NCBI GenBank assembly: GCA_031281195.1
Contig: JAITFS010000242.1
Span: 1 to 34,041, forward strand
Origin: Oscillospiraceae bacterium
GTDB taxonomy: Bacteria; Bacillota; Clostridia; Oscillospirales; Oscillospiraceae
DNA: 34,041 nt
Direction: 5' to 3'
Each line of letters begins with the position of its first letter. Position 1 is the stretch's first letter. Positions 7,965 through 14,843 of the stretch are shown in pieces. The translations under genes and the position numbers were made by a program. The notes below the pieces were generated by a model. That model made no database searches. It saw only the letters and a program-made list of their open reading frames with translations, and was not told the origin of the DNA.

Positions 7965-8677
7965 TTACTAAGGTATTAACTATAAAAGATTTAAAAATCA
8001 GTTATGGTGCAATCGAAGCGGTCAAGGGCATCAATCTTGAAGTACATGAAGGCAGGATAACCGCTCTGCTTGGCGCTAATGGTGCCGGAAAAACTTCAAC
8101 TCTCAGAGCTATATCGGGTCTTGTACCATCTTCCGGCGGTAGCATCAAATTTTACGAAAAGGAAATATCCAAACTATCTGCGGATAAAATCGCAAAGCAG
8201 GGGATTGCGCAATCACCTGAAGGTAGGTTGATTTTCGGAGATTTAACTGTTGAGGAAAACTTAAGAATCGGTGCATATACAGTTAATAAACGCATCATGG
8301 AGCAAGGCTTTGCCCGATGTTATCGTTACTTCCCACGTCTTGAGGAAAGAAAAAAACAAATAAGCTACACCTTATCAGGCGGTGAATTGCAAATGCTTGC
8401 AATTGGCCGGGCACTCATGGCATCACCCAAGGTCTTATTACTTGATGAGCCATCTCTTGGTCTTGCTCCGCTTATAGTAAAAGATATATTTAAGATTATT
8501 AATGATATTAAAGGTGAAGGTGGTACTGTTTTACTTGTTGAGCAAAACGCGTTGCAAACTTTAAAAATCGCTGATTACGCTTATGTTATGGAAACAGGAA
8601 CTATTAAAATTCATGGTGAAGCCTCAGAGCTGATGAATGATAAACGACTTGTGGATGCATATCTCGGTGAGCATTAA
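7961..8677 (+). CDS. livF: Liv-type ABC transporter ATPase LivF
   Basis: A 238-residue second ATPase of the importer. Walker A is GANGAGKTS near residues 34-42. The family-typical QSPEGRLIFGDLTVEENL follows, then the ABC signature LSGGELQMLAIGRALM, Walker B VLLLDEPSLGLAP and the LLVEQNA switch. All catalytic motifs are intact, in contrast to livG. GGAGGAGG lies just before the ATG, which overlaps the livG stop as ATGA. Length and motif spacing are typical for LivF. Confidence 0.94.
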   Translation: MITKVLTIKDLKISYGAIEAVKGINLEVHEGRITALLGANGAGKTSTLRAISGLVPSSGGSIKFYEKEISKLSADKIAKQGIAQSPEGRLIFGDLTVEENLRIGAYTVNKRIMEQGFARCYRYFPRLEERKKQISYTLSGGELQMLAIGRALMASPKVLLLDEPSLGLAPLIVKDIFKIINDIKGEGGTVLLVEQNALQTLKIADYAYVMETGTIKIHGEASELMNDKRLVDAYLGEH

Positions 8678-8736
8678 ACCATACGCATGACTGAGATTTA
8701 AATCATAAGAAAAAAACTAATTTAAAAGGGAGAAAA

Positions 8737-10056
8737 ATGATGAAAAAGATACTTAGCTTACTTTTGTGCGTAGCACTACTCGCAGGCATTGCGGCATGCG
8801 GACTCGCAGATTCAGACCCCAGACCATCACCAACACCAACACCACCACCGGACAATACACAACCGTCAGATCCCGATGACCCGGATCCACCACCGCCACC
8901 AACTGTAGATATCCAATACAGTCAAGGTGCTGATGAGACAACTGTACGCGTTGGCAACTCTGCTACTCAATCAGGAGCTCTTGCAATCGTTGGAGTTCCA
9001 TTCAATGCAGGTATAGAAGCCTACTTTAGAATGGTTAATGAAGGTGGCGGCATCGATGGCCGTACAATCGAGTTTTGGAATACCGATGACGAATTTGATC
9101 CTGCTAAAGGTAAAGCAGCTCTTGAAGAAATGGTAGAAGACGAAAAACTATTTGCTATTGTTGGAGCGCTCGGCACCCCTGTTGTAGCTGCTATCATTGA
9201 TGATTTGAAGGATTATGGTATTCCGGCAGTTTATTTTGCGACAGGTATTCCGCAGCTTCACGCAAATGGAGCCAGAACAAATCAAGAAGGCTTTAACATT
9301 TTCCCGGTGCAACCCTTATATGAAACAGAGGGGCGTATACTTTTAGCTTTTGCTTCAGGACGATTTGATGCAACTACAGTTGGAATTATTTATGCAAATG
9401 ATGACGCAGGTATAACCCTCCTTAGAGGTGCACAGCAACAAGCAGACGAGCTTCCCGGCATCACACTAGTAGCTGAACAAGTTGTTGCAGGTTCACCGGA
9501 CGTTTCCGCTGCTGTAACCTCACTAAGAAGCGCTGGTGTTGATATGATAATCGCAGCAGCAATACAAGACACTCTACCGGCTATAGTTAAAGAAATCGCA
9601 GCTCAAGGTATGACTGTACCTGTTATAACAACTTATGTAAACGCCGGAGCAGATATTTCTGTAGCAGTTGTTGATGATATTACAGGAAGATTTGACTTGT
9701 ATGCGACAGGTTGGGTAGATGCCCTAGATATGGAATCATTTGAAGTCTATGCACAGTGGATTCCTGAGGACTACGCATTTAACGCTTTCGCCATGGCAGG
9801 CTGGATTGCCGGTGCAACCTTTGCAGAAGGTCTTCGCAGAATAGCAGGTCAGGATATTACTTGGGAAAACTATATGCGAGCACTAGAAGAAGCGCCAATT
9901 AATCTTCCATTTGGAGCCGCGGTTGACTATGCAGACGGAAACCGTTGGGGAACTCAATCTATGAATTTATCTAAGGTTGTTCCTGTTAGTGACGAATTTG
10001 CAGCAGGTTGGGAGATTGTTTTCCCAATGACAAACATGAAGGATTTAATCAATTAG
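8737..10056 (+). CDS. livK: Liv-type substrate-binding lipoprotein
   Basis: A 439-residue extracellular receptor for the importer. Residues 1-21 are a lipoprotein signal peptide (MKK, hydrophobic core, lipobox IAAC), so the mature protein is lipid-anchored at its Cys. A Pro/Asp-rich linker (SPTPTPPP, DPDDPDPPPPP) holds the binding domain off the membrane. The remainder is a type 1 periplasmic-binding fold: VRVGNSATQSGALAIVGVPF, NEGGGIDGRTIEFWNTDDEFDP (split across the first lobe) and AIVGALGTPVV. Two ATGs are in tandem at 8737 and 8740. GGGAG at 8728-8732 fits the second slightly better. Related receptors bind branched amino acids, amides or carboxylic and aromatic acids; the neighbouring CoA enzymes favour an organic acid. 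Confidence 0.9.
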   Translation: MMKKILSLLLCVALLAGIAACGLADSDPRPSPTPTPPPDNTQPSDPDDPDPPPPPTVDIQYSQGADETTVRVGNSATQSGALAIVGVPFNAGIEAYFRMVNEGGGIDGRTIEFWNTDDEFDPAKGKAALEEMVEDEKLFAIVGALGTPVVAAIIDDLKDYGIPAVYFATGIPQLHANGARTNQEGFNIFPVQPLYETEGRILLAFASGRFDATTVGIIYANDDAGITLLRGAQQQADELPGITLVAEQVVAGSPDVSAAVTSLRSAGVDMIIAAAIQDTLPAIVKEIAAQGMTVPVITTYVNAGADISVAVVDDITGRFDLYATGWVDALDMESFEVYAQWIPEDYAFNAFAMAGWIAGATFAEGLRRIAGQDITWENYMRALEEAPINLPFGAAVDYADGNRWGTQSMNLSKVVPVSDEFAAGWEIVFPMTNMKDLIN

Positions 10057-10069
10057 TAAATAAATTATT

Positions 10070-10096
10070 CATACCGCCGCTCTAAGCGGCGGTATG
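10070..10096 (+). terminator. Strong GC-rich intercistronic hairpin after livK
   Basis: CATACCGCCGCT (10070-10081) and AGCGGCGGTATG (10085-10096) form a perfect 12-bp stem with a CTA loop, exceptional in this AT-rich sequence. No U-run follows (AGTTAAACACGG), so it is not a classic intrinsic terminator. It more likely stabilises the upstream mRNA or lowers expression of the downstream enzymes relative to the binding protein. Confidence 0.6.
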
Positions 10097-10116
10097 AGTT
10101 AAACACGGAGGAAAAT

Positions 10117-11148
10117 ATGAGTAAGCCATCCGTAGGGATTTTGGGTTATGGTCTATATATCCCACAACCACGTATGACGGCAAAAGATATATCTCTTGCA
10201 ACAGATGGCGTTTGGGCGGAGAAAGCAGTTATAGAAAAATTAGGTATTAAGAAAAAACCTATACCCGGACCAGATGACGGGACTCAAGAAATGGGTTATC
10301 TAGCTGCAAAAGATGCATTAGAACGCACAGGTCTCGACCCTAAAGAGATTGATGTAATTATATGCATTGGTGAGGAATGGAAGGAATATCCTCTAACTAC
10401 ATCAGCGCTCTACATCCAAGATAAAATTGGTGCGATAAACGCATGGGGTATTGATGTGGCAAACCGGTGCTGTACGACTTGCGCGGCTATAAAAATTGCT
10501 AAAGATATGTTGATAGCTGATGAAGAAATAGATACCATACTTATAACAGGTGGTTATCGAAACGGCGATTTTATAGATTATACTGATTCCGGTGTGTCAA
10601 TGATGTTTAATCTGGGTGCCGGTGGCGGTGCTTTGATACTAAAAAAAGGCATAGATTACAACCTCGTCCTTGGCACACATATTATGGCTGATGGTACGCT
10701 TGCTCGTGATGCAGGTGTTGAAATTGGAGGCACTATAAACCCGTTCACACCGGACAACATAGAGGAAGGTTATAAATCCTTACGCATTTTTAATGGACAG
10801 CACATGAAAGAAAGACTGGGTGAGGTATCTATTAAGAACTGGTATCATTGTATCGATGAATCGCTTCGTAAGTCAGGCAATTTGACTAGAAAAGATATTG
10901 GTTATCTTGCGATTTTACATTTTAAGAGATCGCAGCATGATTTAATGATAGCAGAGCTTGGGCTTGAGCAAAATCAAACAGTCTATCTTGAGGATTACGG
11001 TCATCTTGGGCAAATTGATCAAATCCTTTCACTGGCTCTTGGGCTTGAACAAGGGTTGATAAAAAACGGAACTCTCGTGACAATGATAGCGGCAGGAATT
11101 GGGTATGTATGGGCTTCAACCTGCATACGCTGGGGAATAAAGAATTGA
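10117..11148 (+). CDS. HMG-CoA synthase / KAS III-like thiolase-superfamily enzyme
   Basis: A 343-residue non-decarboxylating condensing-type enzyme. The nucleophile is probably Cys118 in DVANRCCTTC. IGEEWKEYPLTTSA (84-97) puts Glu87 where HMG-CoA synthases have their catalytic Glu, and His268 in AILHFKRSQ matches the catalytic His. Where FabH has YGNTSAAS, this protein has YGHLGQID (294-301), so the third FabH residue Asn is His. The pattern is nearer the bacterial/archaeal HMG-CoA synthase-like group than true FabH. The DUF35 partner often found with that group is absent. GGAGG precedes the ATG, and thiolase follows after 12 bases. It may join or cleave acyl-CoA units, and the reaction direction is unknown. 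Confidence 0.75.
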   Translation: MSKPSVGILGYGLYIPQPRMTAKDISLATDGVWAEKAVIEKLGIKKKPIPGPDDGTQEMGYLAAKDALERTGLDPKEIDVIICIGEEWKEYPLTTSALYIQDKIGAINAWGIDVANRCCTTCAAIKIAKDMLIADEEIDTILITGGYRNGDFIDYTDSGVSMMFNLGAGGGALILKKGIDYNLVLGTHIMADGTLARDAGVEIGGTINPFTPDNIEEGYKSLRIFNGQHMKERLGEVSIKNWYHCIDESLRKSGNLTRKDIGYLAILHFKRSQHDLMIAELGLEQNQTVYLEDYGHLGQIDQILSLALGLEQGLIKNGTLVTMIAAGIGYVWASTCIRWGIKN

Positions 11149-11160
11149 GGTTAAAGGAAT

Positions 11161-12363
11161 ATGAAAAAAGTTTACATCGTAAATCCTAAGCGGACAGCGA
11201 TTGGTGCGTTTCAAGGAACACTCTCAAATACAACAGCGGTTGAGCTGGGTGCAACAGTCATAAAAGCCATATTAGATGAAACTAAAATGCCGGCTGATAT
11301 GATAGATGAAACTATTGTCGGACACGTTTTGCAAGCTGGATGCCTTAGTGGACCGGCTCGTCAAATATCTGTAAAAGGTGGTATACCTGTAGAAGTTTCG
11401 GCTTATGGTGTATCAATCGCATGTGGTTCAGGTATGAAAGCAGTAATCAATGCTTATTCACACATCAAAGCAGGTGTTGGTGAAGTATATATGGCAGGCG
11501 GCACGGAAAACATGACCCTTGCACCTTATATACTACCCGGAGCAAGAGCCGGACTACGACTGGGTGATAAGCAGATATTTGATCATATAATTTATGACGG
11601 TCTGGAGGATGCCTTTCTAAAATACCACATGGGTGTAACAGCAGAAAATGTGGCGGAAAAGTATAATATAACACGCCTGGAACAAGATGAATTTGCTTTT
11701 GCTTCGCAGGAAAAAGCAATAAAAGCGATTGACAATGGTGTATTTAAAAGAGAAATCGTCCCTCTAACAATAAAACAACGCAGGGAAGAAATTGTTTTTG
11801 AAACAGACGAATATCCAAACAGAAGCACGAATATTGAAAAGCTATCTAAGTTAAAACCGGCCTTTAAGGATGGTGGCACAGTAACAGCAGGAAACTCCTC
11901 GGGTATAAATGACGGTGCGTGTTTTATGCTGGTAGTATCAGAGGAAGCACTCAAAAAATATAACCTGACACCCATCGCTGAAATTATCGCAACAGGTCAA
12001 AGCGGCATAGATCCGGCATATATGGGCTTGGGTCCGGTCTCAGCGACAGCAAAAGCATTAAAAATTGCCGGAATTAAGTTTAGTGATATCGAGATTATTG
12101 AGCTAACGGAAGCGTTTGCCGCTCAGTCACTCGGAGTTGTCACAGAACTAGCAAACGAACACGACACAACCAAAGAGGATATTTTAAGTCGGTTAAACCC
12201 CAATGGTGGTGCAATTGCACTTGGTCATCCGATTGGAGCGTCCGGCGCAAGGATTATTACAACTCTTGGTTATCAAATGAGGGAAAAAGACGTTAAATAC
12301 GGACTTGCGACCTTATGTATCGGCGGCGGTATGGGAGCAGCTGTTATTTTGAAAAAAATATAG
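11161..12363 (+). CDS. Thiolase (acetyl-CoA C-acyltransferase type)
   Basis: A 400-residue thiolase, normal length. Nucleophile Cys88 lies in VSIACGSGMKA, His356 in GGAIALGHPIGASG (349-362), and the second Cys386 in CIGGGMG (386-392). The usual NEAFA motif reads TEAFA here: Thr316 replaces the Asn that normally helps hold the oxyanion-hole water. Degradative thiolases split beta-ketoacyl-CoA with CoA, biosynthetic ones condense two acetyl-CoA. Sequence alone does not decide between these, and the Thr may shift specificity. It sits 12 bases after the condensing enzyme and 12 bases before the SDR gene, each gap carrying a purine-rich ribosome site, so the three are one translational unit. Confidence 0.93.
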   Translation: MKKVYIVNPKRTAIGAFQGTLSNTTAVELGATVIKAILDETKMPADMIDETIVGHVLQAGCLSGPARQISVKGGIPVEVSAYGVSIACGSGMKAVINAYSHIKAGVGEVYMAGGTENMTLAPYILPGARAGLRLGDKQIFDHIIYDGLEDAFLKYHMGVTAENVAEKYNITRLEQDEFAFASQEKAIKAIDNGVFKREIVPLTIKQRREEIVFETDEYPNRSTNIEKLSKLKPAFKDGGTVTAGNSSGINDGACFMLVVSEEALKKYNLTPIAEIIATGQSGIDPAYMGLGPVSATAKALKIAGIKFSDIEIIELTEAFAAQSLGVVTELANEHDTTKEDILSRLNPNGGAIALGHPIGASGARIITTLGYQMREKDVKYGLATLCIGGGMGAAVILKKI

Positions 12364-12375
12364 GGAGAAGAAAAA

Positions 12376-13101
12376 ATGAATAGAGTATTAGATAAAGTAT
12401 GTATTGTCACAGGTTCAGCCCAGGGAATTGGCAGAGCGATTGTAGAGACTTATGCAGCCGAAGGTGCAAAAATGATTATCGCAGTTGATATGCAGGAGGC
12501 TTCATATAATGAAAGCAATATTCGAGCAGTAACGCTTGACACAACTGATAAGGAAGGTGTAATTTCGCTTATCAAAAGTGTGTGGGATGAGTTTGGACGT
12601 TTGGATGTTATAGTCAATAATGCAGGGATAACACGAGACGCACTTTGTAACAAAATGACTGATGACAACTGGGATCTTGTAATGGATGTTAATCTCAAGG
12701 CCCCGCATTATATAATCGCCGCGGCTACACCATATTTAATGGAACAGGGAAGTGGGTCTATCATTAACCTCAGCTCTGTATCCGGTGTATACGGCAATAT
12801 AGGGCAGCTTAATTACGCAGCGAGTAAAGCCGGTCTTATAGGAATGACAAAAACGTGGACAAAAGAGCTGTCGCGCAAGGGTGCAAAAATACGTTGCAAT
12901 TGTATTGCTCCCGGTTATGTTGAAACACCGATGATTAAAACCGTACCGGAGGAGATTATAGAAAAAATTAAAAATAAGATTCTCTTTAAGGAACTCGTAC
13001 AGCCAATAGATGTTGCTTACGCCGCATTGTATCTGGCTAGTGAAGAATCTCGTTTTATCACAGGTCAGACTTTAGAAATTTCCGGTGGATGGCTGATGTA
13101 A
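12376..13101 (+). CDS. Short-chain dehydrogenase/reductase, FabG/PhaB-like
   Basis: A 241-residue classical SDR. The cofactor loop is TGSAQGIG (12-19), NNAG is at 81-84, the catalytic Ser134, Tyr147 and Lys151 are in place, and the C-terminal GQTLEISGGWLM matches FabG-like enzymes. Asp38 after the second beta strand (AVDMQE) could favour NAD(H) over NADP(H). Next to a thiolase, the natural prediction is interconversion of a 3-oxoacyl-CoA and a 3-hydroxyacyl-CoA. A role in fatty acid synthesis is less likely, because acyl carrier protein and other fab genes are absent. GGGAG lies upstream of the ATG. It is the last gene before the repeat-rich TetR control region. Confidence 0.9.
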   Translation: MNRVLDKVCIVTGSAQGIGRAIVETYAAEGAKMIIAVDMQEASYNESNIRAVTLDTTDKEGVISLIKSVWDEFGRLDVIVNNAGITRDALCNKMTDDNWDLVMDVNLKAPHYIIAAATPYLMEQGSGSIINLSSVSGVYGNIGQLNYAASKAGLIGMTKTWTKELSRKGAKIRCNCIAPGYVETPMIKTVPEEIIEKIKNKILFKELVQPIDVAYAALYLASEESRFITGQTLEISGGWLM

Positions 13102-13112
13102 TCGTTTGTGCT

Positions 13113-13282
13113 AAACTCTATTCTTTTGTTCTAGTTTGTGCTAGAATCATTGGAGTGGAGTTTAGCGTGAAAGAATCTAAAAGTGGAGTTTAGCGTGAAA
13201 TAATCTAAAAGTACGTATAACACTAGACGCGAAACTCCATTCTTTTATGCTAATTTGTGCTATATTCATTGAAATGGAGTTT
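13113..13282 (+). repeat. Duplicated 51-bp promoter/operator copies flanking a 28-bp tandem repeat
   Basis: Two 51-base copies, 13113-13163 and 13232-13282, match at 43 of 51 positions. Each runs from AAACTC to TGGAGTTT and contains TTTGTGCTA at the same offset (a third TTTGTGCTA is at 13105-13113). Between them lie two adjacent 28-base units, 13154-13181 and 13182-13209, differing at one base and carrying GGAGTTTAGCGTGAAA. GAGTTTAG in these units is the reverse complement of CTAAACTC at 13111-13118. The region therefore holds at least five related half-sites in both orientations. It fills most of the 184-base gap before the TetR gene. Confidence 0.85.
13232..13282 (+). promoter_or_regulatory. 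TetR-gene promoter with a 10-bp inverted-repeat operator
   Basis: AAACTCCATT (13232-13241) and AATGGAGTTT (13273-13282) are perfect inverted arms with 31 bases between them. TATATT (13261-13266) is a candidate -10 inside. The right arm contains TGGAG (13275-13279), the ribosome site of the TetR gene. The arms could act as a DNA operator for autorepression. In a longer read-through transcript they could also pair and hide the ribosome site. Confidence 0.55.
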
Positions 13283-13285
13283 GTT

Positions 13286-13906
13286 ATGCCAACAGCTATA
13301 TTTAATCGGTTAAAGGATGAAAAAAAGCAACGGATAATAAACGCAGCAATAAAAGAGTTCTCTTTGAGAAATATTTCTGAAGCCAAAATATTAAATATCT
13401 CAAAGGATGCTGAGATAGCAAACGGCAGTATATATCAGTATTTTTCAACAAAGGATGACTTATATGTTTATATTATACAATTTCTGCGTGATAAACGAAC
13501 TGCTGATGTAAATCAGGCTTTTGAATTGTATAAAAAAGCTCCTTTTTTTGATTTTTATGAAGAGTTTTACATTCGTGATAGTGAATACCTTTTCCGCAAT
13601 CCATTACACGTAGAGGTTGGAAAGCAAATGTATAGCTCTTCAAATCCGGTTGCCAAAAACCTCGTTTATTCACAGCAAATCAAGTATCGTGATTGTTTTC
13701 TGATTGGTATCGAGCACGACAAAGACCGGGGTATCATAAACCGGGACGTTGACTCAGGGATTCTTGCGGAAATATGCACATATTTACTGACAAATTTTTT
13801 ATTCGCCAAAACTCCCGAATTGCAGCTCTCAATAGATAATATACAAGAGCATTGCCGAAAAACTGTTAATATTCTAAGAAATGGTGCAGCTATCACTTGC
13901 AAATAA
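13286..13906 (+). CDS. TetR/AcrR-family transcriptional regulator
   Basis: A 206-residue regulator. The N-terminal part has the TetR helix-turn-helix: KKQRIINAAIKEFSLRNISEA, then ISKDAEIANGSIYQYFSTKDDLY, where the recognition helix ends in the usual YxYF-x-x-K-x-x-L. The C-terminal ligand domain is diverged and gives no effector clue. The ATG at 13286 was chosen because TGGAG lies 6 bases upstream and the conserved domain begins soon after. A longer frame from 13247 would run through the operator. Its position after the acyl-CoA genes, and the rich repeats in front of it, suggest it senses an acyl-CoA or related acid and represses itself and perhaps the pathway. Confidence 0.88.
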   Translation: MPTAIFNRLKDEKKQRIINAAIKEFSLRNISEAKILNISKDAEIANGSIYQYFSTKDDLYVYIIQFLRDKRTADVNQAFELYKKAPFFDFYEEFYIRDSEYLFRNPLHVEVGKQMYSSSNPVAKNLVYSQQIKYRDCFLIGIEHDKDRGIINRDVDSGILAEICTYLLTNFLFAKTPELQLSIDNIQEHCRKTVNILRNGAAITCK

Positions 13907-13914
13907 ACTTTCTA

Positions 13915-13944
13915 TTGTCGCAATTACTATAAATATGGTATAAT
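13915..13944 (+). promoter_or_regulatory. Promoter for cdaA-cdaR
   Basis: TTGTCG (13915-13920) and TATAAT (13939-13944) are 18 bases apart, with TGG just before the -10. It starts immediately after the TetR stop codon and lies about 40 bases before cdaA, separating the core block from the accessory locus. Confidence 0.65.
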
Positions 13945-13982
13945 AAATAAAACCATAAATAGCAAATTGCGATAGGTACACT

Positions 13983-14843
13983 ATGATAGAAACTATTAGA
14001 TATATTATAGATCAGGTAATTGGAGTTCTAACAACACTCAGTCAAACATTCAGAATCTGGGATGTTATTGATATTCTGGTGATTGCACTATTAATATATA
14101 GTATCCTAAGTTTTATGAGAAGAACAAGTGCAAGCAGTGTTATAAAAGGTCTTCTTATTGTACTTGCTGTAGCATGGATTTCCAATTTGTTACACATGAA
14201 CATACTATCTTACTTATTACGTCAAGTTCTACAGATGGGTATTATAGTTATTGTCATATTATTCCAACCCGAAATCAGAAAACTGTTTGAACGAATGGGT
14301 ACAACAAAGCTTGATTCAATATTTAGGATACGTGGAAGAGTAGAAGGTATTGAAGCTGCGGTATCAAGTGTGATAGATGCTTGTTATGCAATGTCGAAAA
14401 TGAATACCGGAGCAATTATTGCTTTTGAACGTAGAGTTGGTCTTAACGATTTTGCAGTGACAGGTGTTGATATTGATGCTCGCGTAACATCCGAGCTTTT
14501 ACAAAGCATTTTCTTTGAGAATACTCCATTACATGACGGAGCAGTTATTATTCGAGGAGACAGGCTTCTTGCGGCAGCATGTATGTTGCCATTATCCAGT
14601 AACTACAGTATTGGTAAGGAACTTGGTATGCGGCACAGAGCAGGAGTAGGTCTTAGTGAACGCTCAGATGCTGTTGTTGTAATGGTATCAGAGCAAACAG
14701 GTAGTATATCTGTCGCAATTGACGGAATGTTAAAACGTAATTTATCAAATGAAGTTTTTGAAAAATTATTGCAAAACGAAATGCTGCTCACTGAAGAAAA
14801 ACGTAATAAAAAGAAAAAAACACATGTTAAAGGTAAAGTTTAA
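13983..14843 (+). CDS. cdaA: Diadenylate cyclase CdaA
   Basis: This enzyme makes cyclic di-AMP from two ATP. Three membrane helices occupy roughly residues 27-43, 54-70 and 83-95. The DAC domain follows, with the catalytic DGA motif at 185-187 (PLHDGAVII) and RHR at 217-219 (GMRHRAGVGLSE). A basic tail (KRNKKKK) ends the 286-residue protein. Length and layout match CdaA/DacA of Firmicutes. It overlaps cdaR by one base. The usual third gene of the operon, glmM, is not present here. c-di-AMP controls potassium and osmolyte balance and is essential in many Firmicutes. Confidence 0.97.
   Translation: MIETIRYIIDQVIGVLTTLSQTFRIWDVIDILVIALLIYSILSFMRRTSASSVIKGLLIVLAVAWISNLLHMNILSYLLRQVLQMGIIVIVILFQPEIRKLFERMGTTKLDSIFRIRGRVEGIEAAVSSVIDACYAMSKMNTGAIIAFERRVGLNDFAVTGVDIDARVTSELLQSIFFENTPLHDGAVIIRGDRLLAAACMLPLSSNYSIGKELGMRHRAGVGLSERSDAVVVMVSEQTGSISVAIDGMLKRNLSNEVFEKLLQNEMLLTEEKRNKKKKTHVKGKV

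Noticed and set aside
11592-11975. 127-residue minus-strand frame inside the thiolase gene
   Set aside because: Ser/Phe-rich translation typical of an antisense frame, lying wholly within a well-supported thiolase.
13154-13209. Two 28-base repeats as a minimal CRISPR array
   Set aside because: The units are directly adjacent with no spacers, differ from each other, and carry half-sites also found in the neighbouring promoter copies. No cas gene is present.
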